Positions 1 through 12,000 of a DNA stretch of 64,000 bases are shown piece by piece. Origin of the DNA: Rhynochetos jubatus (Eukaryota > Chordata > Aves > Eurypygiformes > Rhynochetidae); NCBI GenBank assembly GCA_027574665.1, contig CM050656.1, forward strand, positions 5,641,001-5,705,000. The letters are read 5' to 3'. Under the pieces are notes generated by a model. That model did not search any database. It saw nothing but the letters and a program-made list of their open reading frames with translations, and had not been told where the DNA came from. How positions within the stretch are numbered: position 1 is the stretch's first letter; each line of letters starts with the position of its first letter. A program made the position numbers and the translations under genes.

Positions 1-1730
1 GAGTTAGGAGCTCAGTGCAGTGCGGGAGCAGGAAAGGGCACGTGGTCCATGGTGTGGGGACCAGCATCCTGCAGTCAACGGGGTGGATGAGCATGGATCA
101 GGTGCCCTTGCTGCCTGCGGGGAAGCACGGTGGCCACACACGGCCAAGCAGAGCCAGAGCCACTGAGCAGCAAGGGCTGGCCCTGAAACCTTGGAGAATG
201 TTGTTGTCCTGGAGGATGCTGGCTCCTATGGCAGGCTGCCTGGGAAGCCTCTCCACCAGCCCCTGAGATCTCCCTTTCTCTCAAAAAGCTCCCAGGAGAA
301 GCAGAAGGAACCTCCATGGGCAGCAGAATGAGTTGGACCGGGGCACAGCATGCAGCAACTTTTTGCCTGAAATAAGGCTGCTAAAATAAATATATGTACG
401 AGCACCATGCTCACAGCAGGTTTACAGCTCCACGCCCGCACCCAGCACCCATCCAGCCTACTGTGGGAGCACCCACGGTGCCGGTGGCAGCAGGGGTGAT
501 GTCTGCTCCAAAACCCAAGGTTAGCGTCCGGCTGGCTCCGTGAATTCAGCTTCCCGCGGAAGCGGAGCCGAGGAGACGCTCCTGCCCGTTGCAGGGTGCT
601 GGTGGGGGTGGCTGGCTCGGGGGCAGCGCATATCAGACAGGGACAGATGGAAGAGGGGGCAGATAAGGGACTCAGCCCAGAGAAGAAACGGGAGCGATAG
701 GACCCAAAGGCGCTGTGCCAGCAGAGCGAGGAGGCTCTAGGCCAGAGCCAGCAGAGCTGGATTTAGATCCCGTAACGCCGGCTGGGCTCCCCACTAAACC
801 CCTCCTCGCCGAGGGCAGGGGGTGAAGGAAACCACTGACTAAATAAACTGCAGCTACTTAGTCGGTGCAGTGGGGTTTCTGCCTGGCTCCCGAGCAGCTG
901 ACAACCGCTGCTACCCCGGCAAGGCTGCGACCCTTTGCTTGACCCCAGGCAGTGGGTAGCAGAGCTCGGAGGCCATCCCAGCGGGATGATGGAGGAAACC
1001 CCAAGACTGGCACCATCCTGTTGTCTGTAGGATCTGCAGGCACACACAGCTCTGCTGGGACCTCCTGGGAGGGCCTCTGCTATCCCATTGCCATAGGAGA
1101 CCTACAGGTTATATGGAACCCCCCGCAGCATCCTCGCCCCACGCCAGTGCCCTGCTTAGCCCTACATAGTTCCCACCAGACCCCAGCCACCGGGAACGAG
1201 CAGGGCCAGACGCCGACACCCCAGCATCACCCGTGGGAACCAGGCGGGGCAGGACCACAGCTCCTGCGTGCTGGTGTGCTTGGGGAGGGGACATCTAATT
1301 GCACAATGTCTCTTGCAGGGAGATGTAGGCTAGCAGCAAGGGAGGTGGAGAGAGGGAAGACCAGGCTCGCCCAGAGCAGCTGGCACTGGCAGGAGGTGGG
1401 TAGAGACGACACTCTCTCACGGCTACTACAGTGTGACCGGGGTCTGACATGTTGGGGTTTGCCTCTGCACAGCCCACCCCGTTCCTCAGGAGTCCTACCA
1501 CACCCCAGAGCACAAGTTTGGGGCTGGCAAGCTGTCCGTGCTCCTCAGACGGGGAAGTCCTGCTCCCCAGCTGTTATCTTTGGCGCTTTCTCCCCTCGAG
1601 CCTTCTACCTCTGTTTGTCTCCTCTGCAATGATGGAAGCCCGCAGCGTCAAAATCCCAGGAGTGCCAGCTCTGGGAATGCAGCATCGTGTCCCAGCTTTC
1701 CCCACAGCCGGGGAAAGCCCAGGAGCTGCG

Positions 1731-1820
1731 TCCCACATGGGTGCTCCTGCTCGTTCCCCATGGGTGCTCCTGCTCATCCCCCATGGGTGCTCACCCACCC
1801 CCCGTGGGTGCTCCTGCTCG
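1731..1820. repeat. Degenerate ~22-bp tandem repeat, four copies
   Basis: Four imperfect copies of a unit resembling CCCCATGGGTGCTCCTGCTC occur head to tail. The third copy is shortened and diverged. No coding role is suggested. Confidence 0.85.
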
Positions 1821-4300
1821 GCACTTTGCAGAGCCTGCCTGCAGCCGAGGTTAATGCAGGTATTGCGGGTAAGGAATGCGAGCCGCCACGCAGGGAGCTG
1901 CTGGGGAATAGCTGCCGCGCTTTACATTCACAGCCCATCTATTTTGCAATAACTTCACCGTGATGTTCCCACGTAGACAAGCCTAAGCTAGCATAGATAA
2001 TGAAATGGGTTAAAGGAGACAGGCGGAGGGAGAGGAGAGGAGCCAGCAACTGGTAGTAAATCAGGGAGAGAACAGGGTTACTTTAAATTCAAGGACTCAG
2101 TGGCAGGGCGAGTTTGGTTTATGCCGAGAGGCAGAGGGTTTAGAGGATGAGACGCAGTTGGGAAGACAGAAATGTCCCCGTGGTGGGGCCACTGACCTGT
2201 GTCCCTGTCCCCCCGTGCCTGCTCATGGGTGTCACTGGGATTAAGCACAGCCAAGGGCACCGTTCCGGGTGGTCAAGCATGGTCGGGGGATCCCAAAGGA
2301 ACTGCCAGCCTGGCAGGGCAGGCAGCGGGCTCTGCTCCATGGGAGGAAGGTCCTGCCCAGGAGGACCCAGCCACCGAGACTCCCCCACCTTTGGCACAGG
2401 TTTTGAGGCAGGCCAAACAAGCTAATTAAATCCTGCTCTGCTTAATCAGAGCCATTGAACACCAGTCAGAAGAAATTAATCCTGTGTTTTATTAGATGCT
2501 GTTTGAAGTTGCGTTTGGCACCTCATCCTCGGTTCTCATCTCCTTCTGGGGAAGGAAGAAGGACATCTGTGGGGAAGAGCGAGGGTGCAGCAGATGGCAG
2601 CGGGGATGATTCAGGGGCTCGGGGAAGGAGCTGCGACTCCAGCGGCGTCCCTGGGGGGAGGACGAGTCACCTCTCCCTGCATCCCACAGCCCACCCCCTC
2701 CTTGTGGCTGAGATCCTGTGAGCCAGGCAGGCATCCCAAAAATACGTGTTCCTCCGCATTGCATGCTAATGGCTCCGCGAGATAGGTCCCACTGCAATTA
2801 AAGCACGCCGAGCGTTAATATGCAACGTGGAGAGGCCACTCTTCCCACAGCTACTCCCTCCCAAACCTGTCCTTCCTGCTGCGCATCCCTGCCCACGGGG
2901 AGCCTGCCCACGGGGATCCCACAGCAGCCCCGGCTCAGCCGCCGGCAGTGCCCAGCACATTCATGCCTTGCCCCCGCTGTGCCTGGGGGACACAGCCTTT
3001 CCCCCCACGGCACCTGCTGTGGGGCAGCTCCTTCTCCCGTCTCCAGGCTCGATGGAGCGGGCTCTGCTCAGTACCCAGCGAGGGAGGCACCCCAACAGCT
3101 AAATCCACAGGCGGGTGGTTAAAACAACCAGCTGGGCTCTTGGTTTGGGTTTTTTTTTAATGAATTCTGGTGCCTTAATTGCTGTGACCCAAGAAAAACT
3201 CCCAACGAAGAGAAAGCTCGGCCGGGTAAGGTAGCCCACAGGTCACCCTCCAAGCGTTGGGAGCACTTGGTAGCCTTGGAACCTTCTCCAACTCGGCTAG
3301 ACGAAGCTGCTGGCTTCGGGTGTGGGGATTTCTTTTTTTTTTTCCCCTAAATTTCTTGTCATAACTTGCGTTAAAACTTTGCAGAGCCATTTAATTGCGT
3401 TCTGCGGTGGTGATGATATGAAATTAGTCTTCCTTCTGATCTTTTGGCTAAGTTGGTCCAAAGCACCGGCTTATAATTTGCTCTAATCATCAGGTCGCGG
3501 GAGATGCGAAGGCAGGGCTGGTCCCTGGTGAATTCACACGGGCCGGGAGTTTCCACCCTCCCTGTGCCAGCGTTCGGCGGCTGGCAGGCCAGGCTCTGGG
3601 ATGGCAATATTTATACTTTCTTTTGGTGCTGCTTGCGGGAAGCTTTCCATCAACTGCTCTTCCCCATCTCCCCTAGCAACAGCCAAGAACCGGAGCTGGT
3701 CCTCAGGAGAGGAGGGAGAGCAGAGGCAGCTTCCCGGACCCCCCGGCTGCTCTCTGCTCTGAGCATCTCGGAGACATCCTCCCCTCCCGGCTGGAGACCT
3801 GCAATCAGAGCGCTGAAAGCACCCCGGGAGGAGATCCCAGCTCCCATCGCATTTCCCTGGGCTAGCTTTGTGTCCTGAAAGACGCCAGGGGTCAGGGAAA
3901 CAAGGTGGCTGTGCTCTATCTGCTCACCTATCCTGGAAAAATCACCGAGTTAAACCCAACTCCTGATGAACAGGAGCGGGGCAGGGCAATATCCTGGGCA
4001 CGGAGAGGCCGTTTCGCTGCCGAGGGCACGGCGCCGATCACGCCGGTGGCATTAATGCTTTTCCACCTCCACACAGCAGGTACAGAGTGTGAGGGTATTA
4101 TTTTTAACCATGAGCATTTAGGGAAAGCCTCACATGCTGCTGGAGGGTCACATTTGTCCCACAGCCTCAGTCCCAGGGGATGCTCCCGGTTATTTCTGAG
4201 CTCTCTGGAGCAGCAGAGGAACAGAGAGACATGAAGGCTCGGGAGACGCAAAGTCTGGGATTTGCCTGGCCTGGCTGTCCGGTCTCTGCCACGGAGGCGT

Positions 4301-4358
4301 GCGTGGACCAGAGCCTCCATCGCCGCCACGCGTGGACCAGAGCCCCCATCGCCGCCGT
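4301..4358. repeat. 29-bp tandem duplication
   Basis: Two copies (4301-4329 and 4330-4358), each beginning GCGTGGACCAGAGCC, differ at only a few positions. This is a simple local duplication just upstream of the CpG island. Confidence 0.9.
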
Positions 4359-5326
4359 CACCCCGGCCCCCACCCTGCAAAGCGCCCAGGTTTAAAAAGA
4401 GAAATCTTTCCAAAGAGAGGAACCCGGACGCCTTCAAGTTTTGGTCCTTTTTGACCTACCACACTGCAAGATTTCCCCCCACACACCCCGTTTGTTTTCA
4501 AACTTGCTTTCAAGCGAGTTTGGCCCTGCTCAGGCAGGTCCCCGATGGCCGCGAATATTCCCACGGGCGCATCCAGAGGAGCTTCTCCTCCACCCTACAG
4601 CTCCCCGCATCGCCGTCCTGCCCTCGCAGGAGGGTCACCGGGCGCGTACGGCCCCACTCGAACTCCTCGAAGGTTCGCAGGGACGAGGTTTGATGCGTGC
4701 AACCTCTCTCAGCCAACACGCAGCCTCCGTCCGGGCTGGTTTGTGTTCAGCGAGGCGTTTTGGTGGTAGAGGTCGGGGCAGGGGGTGGTGGAAGGAACTC
4801 TTTGAAGCCCTTATTTTTGTGCTGTTCCAACATCTGTTCCCGTGGAAACTGCCACCAGCAGCTCTGGTTAGTTTGACTCCCAGGGTCCTGCGTTCCCGCA
4901 GGAATGGCTGTTGGTGGGAAGAGGGGGGCAAATCCCAGCTTCCTAATGCAGGGCTGCCCTGGGGTGCAGCCCAAGCCTCCAGCAACCCCCCTGTGAGAGG
5001 CTACAGGGCTTTTCACGGGGAGAGGCCACGGCCCGCTCTGAGGGATCCCAGCGTGGCGGCGCGGCTGGGACCCCATCACCCAGGCCGGGGGGGTGGACCC
5101 AGCCCTCCCCACCCTCGAAAGGGTGGCTTCCACCCCCCCCGCCACCTTGTTTTTAAGGGAGGTGAAGCAAAACAGGCAACGAGGCCCCGCCGCAAAGCCT
5201 CGCCCCGTGACTGAAGTTGGCAGCCGGGGAAGGCCCGGCCTCAGGCTCCCCCCTTCAGGGCTCCTCACTACCAGGCCGCCTGGCCTTGAGGTAACCGCCC
5301 GCAGCGTGGGGTTGGGGGTGAGCGGC

Positions 5327-5392
5327 GCCGGGCCGGAGGCGGTGGGAGGCGGGGGCCATTCGGCCCCCGCCTCCCACCGCCTCCGGCCCGGC
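5327..5392. repeat. Perfect 31-bp inverted repeat with 4-nt loop
   Basis: Arms 5327-5357 and 5362-5392 are exact reverse complements, separated by ATTC. The arms are nearly pure GC, so a cruciform or a very stable RNA hairpin could form. It lies in the promoter CpG island, about 560 bp upstream of the ATG. It could be a real palindrome or a fold-back assembly artefact. Confidence 0.9.
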
Positions 5393-5468
5393 CCCGGCGG
5401 GTCCCGCCCGGGAGCAGCGACGCGCTACCCCCCCTCCTCCCCTCACCGCCCGGCGGGCGGTTTCAAGG

Positions 5469-5483
5469 CCCCCCCCCCCCCCC
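5469..5483. repeat. Poly(C) run, 15 bases
   Basis: Fifteen consecutive C residues lie about 28 bp before the upstream CCAAT box. The tract is a length-unstable homopolymer with G4/i-motif potential. Confidence 0.9.
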
Positions 5484-5504
5484 TCCTCTGCGAGGTCTCC
5501 ACAG

Positions 5505-5850
5505 CGCCGACCAATCAGCGGGCGCTGCGCGCCGCGACCCAGCGCCTTAAAGGGCCACCGCGCAGTTCCGCTTTGGGTGAGCCGCGCCTCCCGCGGGTTG
5601 AACCGGGTGGACTCTAGGACCGCGCGTCACCTCTCTCCCTCTCCGCCGCGGGAGGCCGCCCGCCGCCTCCGGAGGGGAGGCGTGGCTCGCGTCGGCCCCG
5701 CCCTTGCTCGCCGGTGATTGGCGGGAGCGAGCGCCCGTCGACGTTGGGGAGGTGGGGGGGGGAGGTGGTACCCGGCGCGGCCACGTTCGGGTGCGCGACC
5801 AGCGGCGCGGCGAGCGGCGGGGCGATGGGGGCGCGGCGGCGGCCGGCGCT
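5505..5850 (+). promoter_or_regulatory. Putative SSBP3 core promoter with two CCAAT boxes
   Basis: CCAATCAG at 5511-5518 is a good NF-Y site. The inverted form ATTGG at 5717-5721, in GTGATTGGCGGG, is a second one about 230 bp upstream of the ATG. No TATA box is visible. NF-Y sites usually lie 60-100 bp before initiation, so starts near 5580-5610 and/or 5780-5820 are plausible. The exact start site cannot be read from sequence. Confidence 0.55.
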
Positions 5851-5854
5851 CTGA
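5825..5854 (+). other. Candidate uORF in the SSBP3 5' leader
   Basis: ATG at 5825, with G at -3 and G at +4 (strong Kozak context), opens a nine-codon frame, MGARRRPAL, ending with TGA at 5852-5854. This is 96 nt before the SSBP3 ATG and does not overlap it. It matters only if transcription starts upstream of 5825. Confidence 0.4.
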
Positions 5855-5950
5855 CAGCCCCCCCCACCACCCCCTCCCCGGCTGCTTCTTCAGCGGTGGG
5901 CACAGCGTTTCCCGGTGGCGGCGGCGGCGACCGTCTCCTCGGTGCGGACC

Positions 5951-6006
5951 ATGTTCGCCAAAGGGAAGGGCTCGGCGGTGCCCTCGGACGGACAGGCGCG
6001 GGAGAA
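5951..6006 (+). CDS. SSBP3: SSBP3 coding exon 1 (residues 1-18 and part of K19)
   Basis: The exon begins at ATG with A at -3, an adequate Kozak context, and reads [18 protein letters not shown]. The last codon is split after two bases (AA|G) by the donor GTAAGC at 6007. It is 56 nt long. MFAKGKG is the SSBP3-type start. Without splicing the frame stops at TAA 6008-6010. Intron 1 (6007-6212) is a GC-rich trinucleotide-repeat tract. Confidence 0.96.
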
Positions 6007-9000
6007 GTAAGCGCGGCGGCGGCGGCGGGAGGAGGAGGAGGAGGAGGTGGTGGTGGTGATGATGATGGTGGAGGAGGGGGTGTGAGGAAGCGGGGCGGCG
6101 GCGGGGTGGCTTTGTGCGGGGCGGCGGAGGAGCGAGGGGAGGGCGGGGGGGGGTCGCTGCTCCTCCTCCTGTACACCCCCTCCGCCGCCGACCCGCCGCT
6201 CGGCTGTTGCAGGCTGGCGCTGTACGTCTACGAGTACCTGCTGCACGTCGGCGCTCAGAAGTCGGCGCAGACCTTCCTGTCCGAGGTGAGCCCCGCCGCC
6301 CCCCGCGCCCTTTGTGCGCCGCCGCACGCCCGCCTGCCCGCCCTCCATCTTGCGCGAGGCGGCGGCGGCGGCGCCGGGGGGTCGCCGCGCGTGGGGGCCC
6401 ACGCCCACTCGTGACCACCCACCCCCCCTCCCCCTCCTTTTCCCGCCTTCCTCTCTCCCGCAGATCCGGTGGGAGAAGAACATCACGCTGGGCGAGCCCC
6501 CCGGTTTCCTGCACTCCTGGTGGTGGTAAGTACCGCGGGAGGGGATGCCCCGTCGCGGGGAGGGGGTGGGGGGTCGCGCCCAGGGCTGCCCCGCAGTCCC
6601 CCGGGGCCTGGGGTGGGTGGGTTACACCGCCCCACGGGGTAGAGCCCCGGCGTGAGTCAGCAGCGCCCCGGGGCTCGCCGAGTCCCGCACCGCCCCGGCT
6701 CCTCGCTCCCCGCAGGGCGTCGAGGCGGCGGGGCCGGCCCCGCGGGAGCGGGAGGGCTCGGAGGCGGCAGGCCGGCGGGCAGGCCTCCTGCCCGGCAGCA
6801 TCTCGCTCCCAGCCGGGACGGAAAGCTGTCGGGGGCGGCCGGAGGGGCCAAGCGGTGGTGGTGGGGCGTTGGGGTACCCCCGGGGGAAGGCAGGGCGAGC
6901 TGGCAGCTCGAGGGCTGGAGAAGGCCCTGAAGCGTCGCGGGTGTTACCCCTGAAAGGCCTCTTAAAACACCCAGCGTCGCCCATCCTGGGGGGCAGCAGC
7001 ATTTCCAGAGGTCCCGGTGGTGTCGAGCTGGGATGCGCGGCCGGATTGGTCCCCTCCCTGCCCATCCAACGGGGTGGGAAGCTGCTCACCTCCGATGAAC
7101 CCCCATCACTCGGTACCCGAGCCCCCACGAGTAACTGCCTCCTCTCTCGACTTTCTCCGCCACGCAGCGTGTTTTGGGACCTTTACTGCGCAGCTCCCGA
7201 AAGGCGAGACACTTGTGAACATTCGAGTGAAGCGAAAGCCTTTCATGACTACGTGAGTAACAAGTTTCTAATCCTCGTGGTAATTACAGCGCTGGGGAGC
7301 TCTGGCTTCTCCGGCGCACCGAGAGCCAACGTAACCCACTGGCAAAAGCGTGGGTTTTTTTTTTTAACCAGTAACGTTCTGATTTGACTGAACAGTATTT
7401 CATAATGTCGCAATTATGTAAATTAGCTCAGATACTTATCTTGAGCACTTAAAGGCATTCGGGCTACTGGTAGAATTAAGCAGTTTTGCATAGCGATGGA
7501 CAACAAAGCGTTTGCTAGAGGATCGGTGGTGAGATGTTTCCTGCTGAGGACACCTCGCAGGGTGGGCAGGGGTTGGATCGTGATGGGTGTTCCCCAGAAT
7601 GCCGTTGAATGCCCTGATGAATGTCTCCCTGCCTTTGGCAAGGCTGGGGGCTTCCTTCGTTGTCCGAGTCCTCCCTTGAGTCCATCAAGGAGGCGTTTGC
7701 TCGTTGGAGGTGGTGTTGCAACCCCACCTTGGTTGGCGGTGCGCGGTGTGTCTGTTGGTATTTTGGGTTGTTCTCCGCAGGGGTGTTAGCGTGACCTAGG
7801 GACGCTCCTCTTGGGGCAGGATGCCGGGGCTGAGGTGCCTCCCAAAAAGACACCTCTTGGTGAGGGCACGTGGCATGTTGTCTCCGGTGGGCTGCCCGTT
7901 CCCGTCCCGCGTGCGTCGCCTGCATCCCTGGCGTCGGGAGGAATTTGCATCAAAGGATTAGTCACCTGGCTGCGGGCTTGGACCCCAGTCAAGTGAGTTC
8001 AAACCCTGTAGCAGGAGCTGGTTTTGTCGGCTTCGGGGAGACTATGGTATGGAAACCATTTTTCCTCCCTTCCTGAGTTTCTCGTTGCCTCGACATGCCT
8101 GGGTTGGGATGTGCGAGGGTTTGCCGGCGAGCAGCGCCGGGATGGTGTCTCTGGGATCTCTGCGGTGCTCCTGTGTGCTGGTGCTGACCGTGGCGGTCAC
8201 CCTGGGGCATGGGCAGCGCCAGGCTGCTGGAGAGCCTCGGCTGGCTGCTGAGCTGCCTCTCTTCTCTGCCCCGGGGCGGAAAGATGCCTGGCCCATCGGG
8301 GCATGGGAGAAGTGGGTCTGGGTATTTGCTAGGTGGGGGTTTGTCCATCTGTCCGTCCTTCCCCGTGGCTGCTGTCTGCGCTGCTTGTTGTTACAGGGTT
8401 GGATTAAGGCGTTGAACTCCTGAACCGAGGGTCAGAGCTGCCAGCGCACCAGTGCGTGGGCAGCTGCTTGTTTCCTGGGCATTTGGGGCCAAGTGTTGCT
8501 TTTTTGGAGCCGGGATGGGACAGTAGGCTCATCAGGAGCAAGGCAAAGGTAGATCTTGGGGCAGCAAAGCTGCAGGTGAAGACGACATTAGCAACCAAGA
8601 CATGGTAATGCTCCATTCACAGCAGCCTCCTCATCGTGTCTGAGGATTTAGTGTATTTAGAGAAATTAATCTTTTTTTAGCTTGGTAATAATTCTAACAA
8701 TAGGCCTGAGTGCATTAGATGATTCGCATAAACTTCTTTAATACACGTTGCTTTAAGCTTACAGTAAATAGACACAATCGTGATTGTTTTTAATTCTCGG
8801 CGTAATGCAGTTTTGTAACAGCCCCAAGTGCTTTACCTTTTGGGTTTTACCACAAAGACTCGTGAGAAGATGGTGTTTGTTTGTTTTTTTCCCCCATCCC
8901 CTTTGCCTTGGCTTGGTGGTGCCGGTTTGGTTTCCCCGGGTGTGTTTTGCCCTCGAAACGGGCGGTTGCGCTTCTTGTCCCTGGCGTGGCCGGTGGCAGA

Positions 9001-12000
9001 TGCTCACGGTGCTTTCCCTCTCCAAGGAGCAGTGTTTTCCTAGCGCGGCGTGTACTTTACAGGGCGAGGGACCTACCTGGCCAAAACTTAAATATTGACC
9101 AAAGAACCGAACGATAACCGGGAGAGTGTGAATAGCGCCTTGTTTCTCGCCAGCCTTCGTGCTGGGGCGGGCTGCCAGCGAGCAGGGCAGCCGGCCTCAC
9201 CGATGGGCGCTGGAGCCGAAATGCAGGTTTTCGTCGAGCACCAAACCCCACAACCCATCAGCGGCGTGGGGCAGCTAAAACGGGGTATGAGTCCTGAATG
9301 GGGCTGGACCGTTGGGTCATGAATCAGTTCGTGTGGTGGTTGGGGTTAAAAATATTCTGATACAACCCTTGGGCCAGATTGGTAGAGCATCATGTTTGTA
9401 CTTGGCCAACGATGGGCAACCTCTGCACAGCCAGCTCGAAGTTTGCCTGAAATAACAGTGTTTCTTTACCCAAAGACGATGTACTTACCGTGTCGATCTA
9501 AGGACAAAACAGGGGGATGCTCTGGGAGCCGCGCGGCAATGCCGGGCCAGCCGGGGCTTGGCATGCCGCCCTCCCGGAGCCGACGCCAGAGGGGTGCTCG
9601 CTTGGGAGGTGCATCTTGGGGAGAGGGAGCGGTGCGCCCCGTTAGCGGGGTGCTAACGGTGTGATTTGCGTGCTGTGTCATTTCCACTTAATTTCCCAGC
9701 GTAACCATATGAAAACTATTAGGAGCAGCAGGACAAATGGCCAATTTACCCTTCCAGTTTTTAATGCTGAACTCCTTTTAGCAAGGAAAAAAAAAAGAAA
9801 TCCCACCACTCTTTTTTGGGGATGACCCTTGAAAGCCACAAGTGCTTTCCACGGCTGAGGAATACTGTGTTTTTACCTTTCCCCCAAGGTTTTTCCTCCT
9901 AAGCTGGGACAAAAGACTGCTGGGACGGGATAGAAAGGTGCTTGTTGGGATAGGGGCGATGGGAGCAGGGATTCACCTGGTGTAGGAGGGAGGAATGCCA
10001 CGCTGCTCTGTCCTTCCGTCTCCAGCACGGCTGCGAGTCTATTAGCGAGCGAGTTGTGCTGGTCGGAGGGTTAGGACTCAGCCTCTCCCATCATATCAAA
10101 GGAGTTTATCCAAGTTAACTGCACCACGAGCACCTATTGACTCCTAAAACTCGACCAAAGCCACTGATTCGGGCTCCTTCCCCGGGCGGAGCCCCGTGGT
10201 GAGGATGCCGGTGTTAAGGTGCGCTCCCGCACGCTCCCGGAGCCAGTGAGCTTGCAATGGGATCGCTCGGCATGACAGGGGATTTCAGCTGCCGCGTTAT
10301 CTGGGAATTGGCCGATGGCTGGTCGCAGTTGAGCATTTCAACGCCGTGAAAGCCAATACAATTTGAGTTAGCGGTGATGACTGCCAGTTTAAATACCGCA
10401 GTGAATTTCTGTCAAAGAGCTAATACATAGAAAGGGGAATTGCAGAAAACTTGATCACCAGAACCACTTCAGTCGATTTTGGCCTCGAGCTACAGAAAAT
10501 GAACTTAAATCTAGTTGACTGTTGCTACATACTTTTTGCTGTATTGCTCTGCCTGCACGGCCAGCTCGGAGCGTCAACGTGCCGGAGAGAAAAATCAGGG
10601 TAGCCTTTGGTTGCTGGAGACTCTATGACTTCATCCTTCCCTTCCTCTGCCTCCCCCCTGAGAAGGACCCACACGTGGGAGCATTTGAAATGCTGGTTTC
10701 TTTGCAGTGCGAGATCTACGGAGCGGTGGCTTCGGCTAGCTGTTAACGCAGAGCTTTGATTTATTGTTTTAACTTTGGAAAGCTGCTGCAGTTCTCTTTA
10801 ACTTTGGGTCTGGAAGGATGCTGCGCTGCAGCGGAGGCAGTCGGTGTGGGAAAAGGTTGTTTGGGATTGTGTCCTCTCGTCCTGGTTGGGGACAACCAGG
10901 GCTCTTCCTTTCTTCCCCACCATTTGAAATGGTTCCCCTCGGGTTGAGGTCTCAGCGAGGGGGTTTCTGAAGCGCCTGGAGATGGATGAACATAGCATCC
11001 AGGCTCGCTGGAGGTAGCGTGCAAGGTGTTGCTCAGTGAGGTGGAACCCAAGGGAATGGAAGGGTTTTGGCCCGTTGGCAGTAAGGGCTGGGGTGTCCCC
11101 CAGGCAATGGACTGTGAACCCCAAACCCGGCTGTGTCTCCCACTGTAAGTGTCCTCCTCACCAGGCTTTGGAAGTGCCCTGTTGTGGCATCACTGCCTTG
11201 GGATCCCCAGGCTGCAGGGGGACATCTCCTTGTTGTCACAGCATCTTCTGCTCCCCGGGCTCTGTGTGGCCACCTCATGGTGTGGCACCTCGGCAGGCGA
11301 GAAGGTTACATGGGACCCCTCCTAGGAGGAGATGCCCTGCATACGAGAGGGGTTTGGGGGCACTGTCATCTCTCCTGTGCCAGGCTATAACCTTGCTCCA
11401 GGACCAGCGAAGGCTGTGAGACTCTTGCTCCAAGCACTGGTGGCTGCGTGGGGTGGGGGTGGGACCAGCAAGAGTGATGGTGGTGGTCCGTGAGCCCCTC
11501 TGCAATGTGCCCTTTGCAGCCAGCGTAACGTTGCGTAGGAGAGCGGGTGTTTTGGGGGCAGGTTTGGCCCAAAGGAGGGACAGGGCTTGGGAACAGCTTT
11601 GCGTGGTCCCTGGCAGCCCCTCCGGGCATCACCGGAGCCCTGGGCACGGAGCTCAGCCAGCAGCACGCACAGCTCCAGCCCATTTCCGTGCGGGACCGTG
11701 CTCCATCTGGGCTCCATCCAGCTCTGCTCTGCAGGGACAGGGTTCCCTGGTAGGTAACCGGAGAGAGGAGTTTCCTTCGGGAGTGGCAGGCTGCCAGGAG
11801 CAGCTGCAAAACTCCACATCACTTTAAAAAAAAAAAAAAAGAAAAAAAAGAAAGAAAAAATACAGAAATTCCCTCCTGGCAGTGCGCTGGGCTCAGCCTT
11901 CCCTCCCAGTTTAGGGATGGGTACTGGTGTGCATCCCACCCGCGAGCCCGAGTGTCCCTTAAGCACCGCTCTTACTGGGGCGCCGTGCAAAGCCGGATCA

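Larger units (their letters stand above)
1..4989. other. 5' flanking region, no gene recognised
   Basis: No frame here has a recognisable domain, and no splice-joined exon set was found on either strand. It contains a degenerate 22-bp tandem repeat (1731-1820), a 29-bp tandem duplication (4301-4358), and AT-rich blocks near 1930-2110, 2415-2520 and 3160-3500 rich in TAATTA/ATTA motifs that look like non-coding elements. The + strand is visibly C-rich compared with the gene body. Confidence 0.6.
4990..6900. promoter_or_regulatory. CpG island spanning the SSBP3 promoter and exons 1-3
   Basis: CpG dinucleotides and GC content are very high from about 4990 and peak between 5280 and 6850. The densest part contains two CCAAT boxes, the start codon and the first three exons. 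This is typical of a broad-initiation housekeeping or developmental promoter. Edges are estimated by eye. Several long minus-strand frames here come from GC-rich composition, not from genes. Confidence 0.85.

Noticed and set aside
3433-3452. CTTCTGATCTTTTGGCTAAG resembling the 5' end of U2 snRNA
   Set aside because: Only about 11 consecutive bases match. The following branch-recognition and Sm regions are absent, so this is chance similarity.
5547-6514. Minus-strand frames of 198-295 codons in the promoter island
   Set aside because: Arg/Pro/Gly/His-rich translations of GC-rich repeats (CCG, CCT, CAT). The frames overlap exons 1-3 in antisense and have no recognisable domain.
10370-10440. 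TGATGA motif as a possible C/D snoRNA box C
   Set aside because: No convincing terminal stem or box D at a suitable distance was found.
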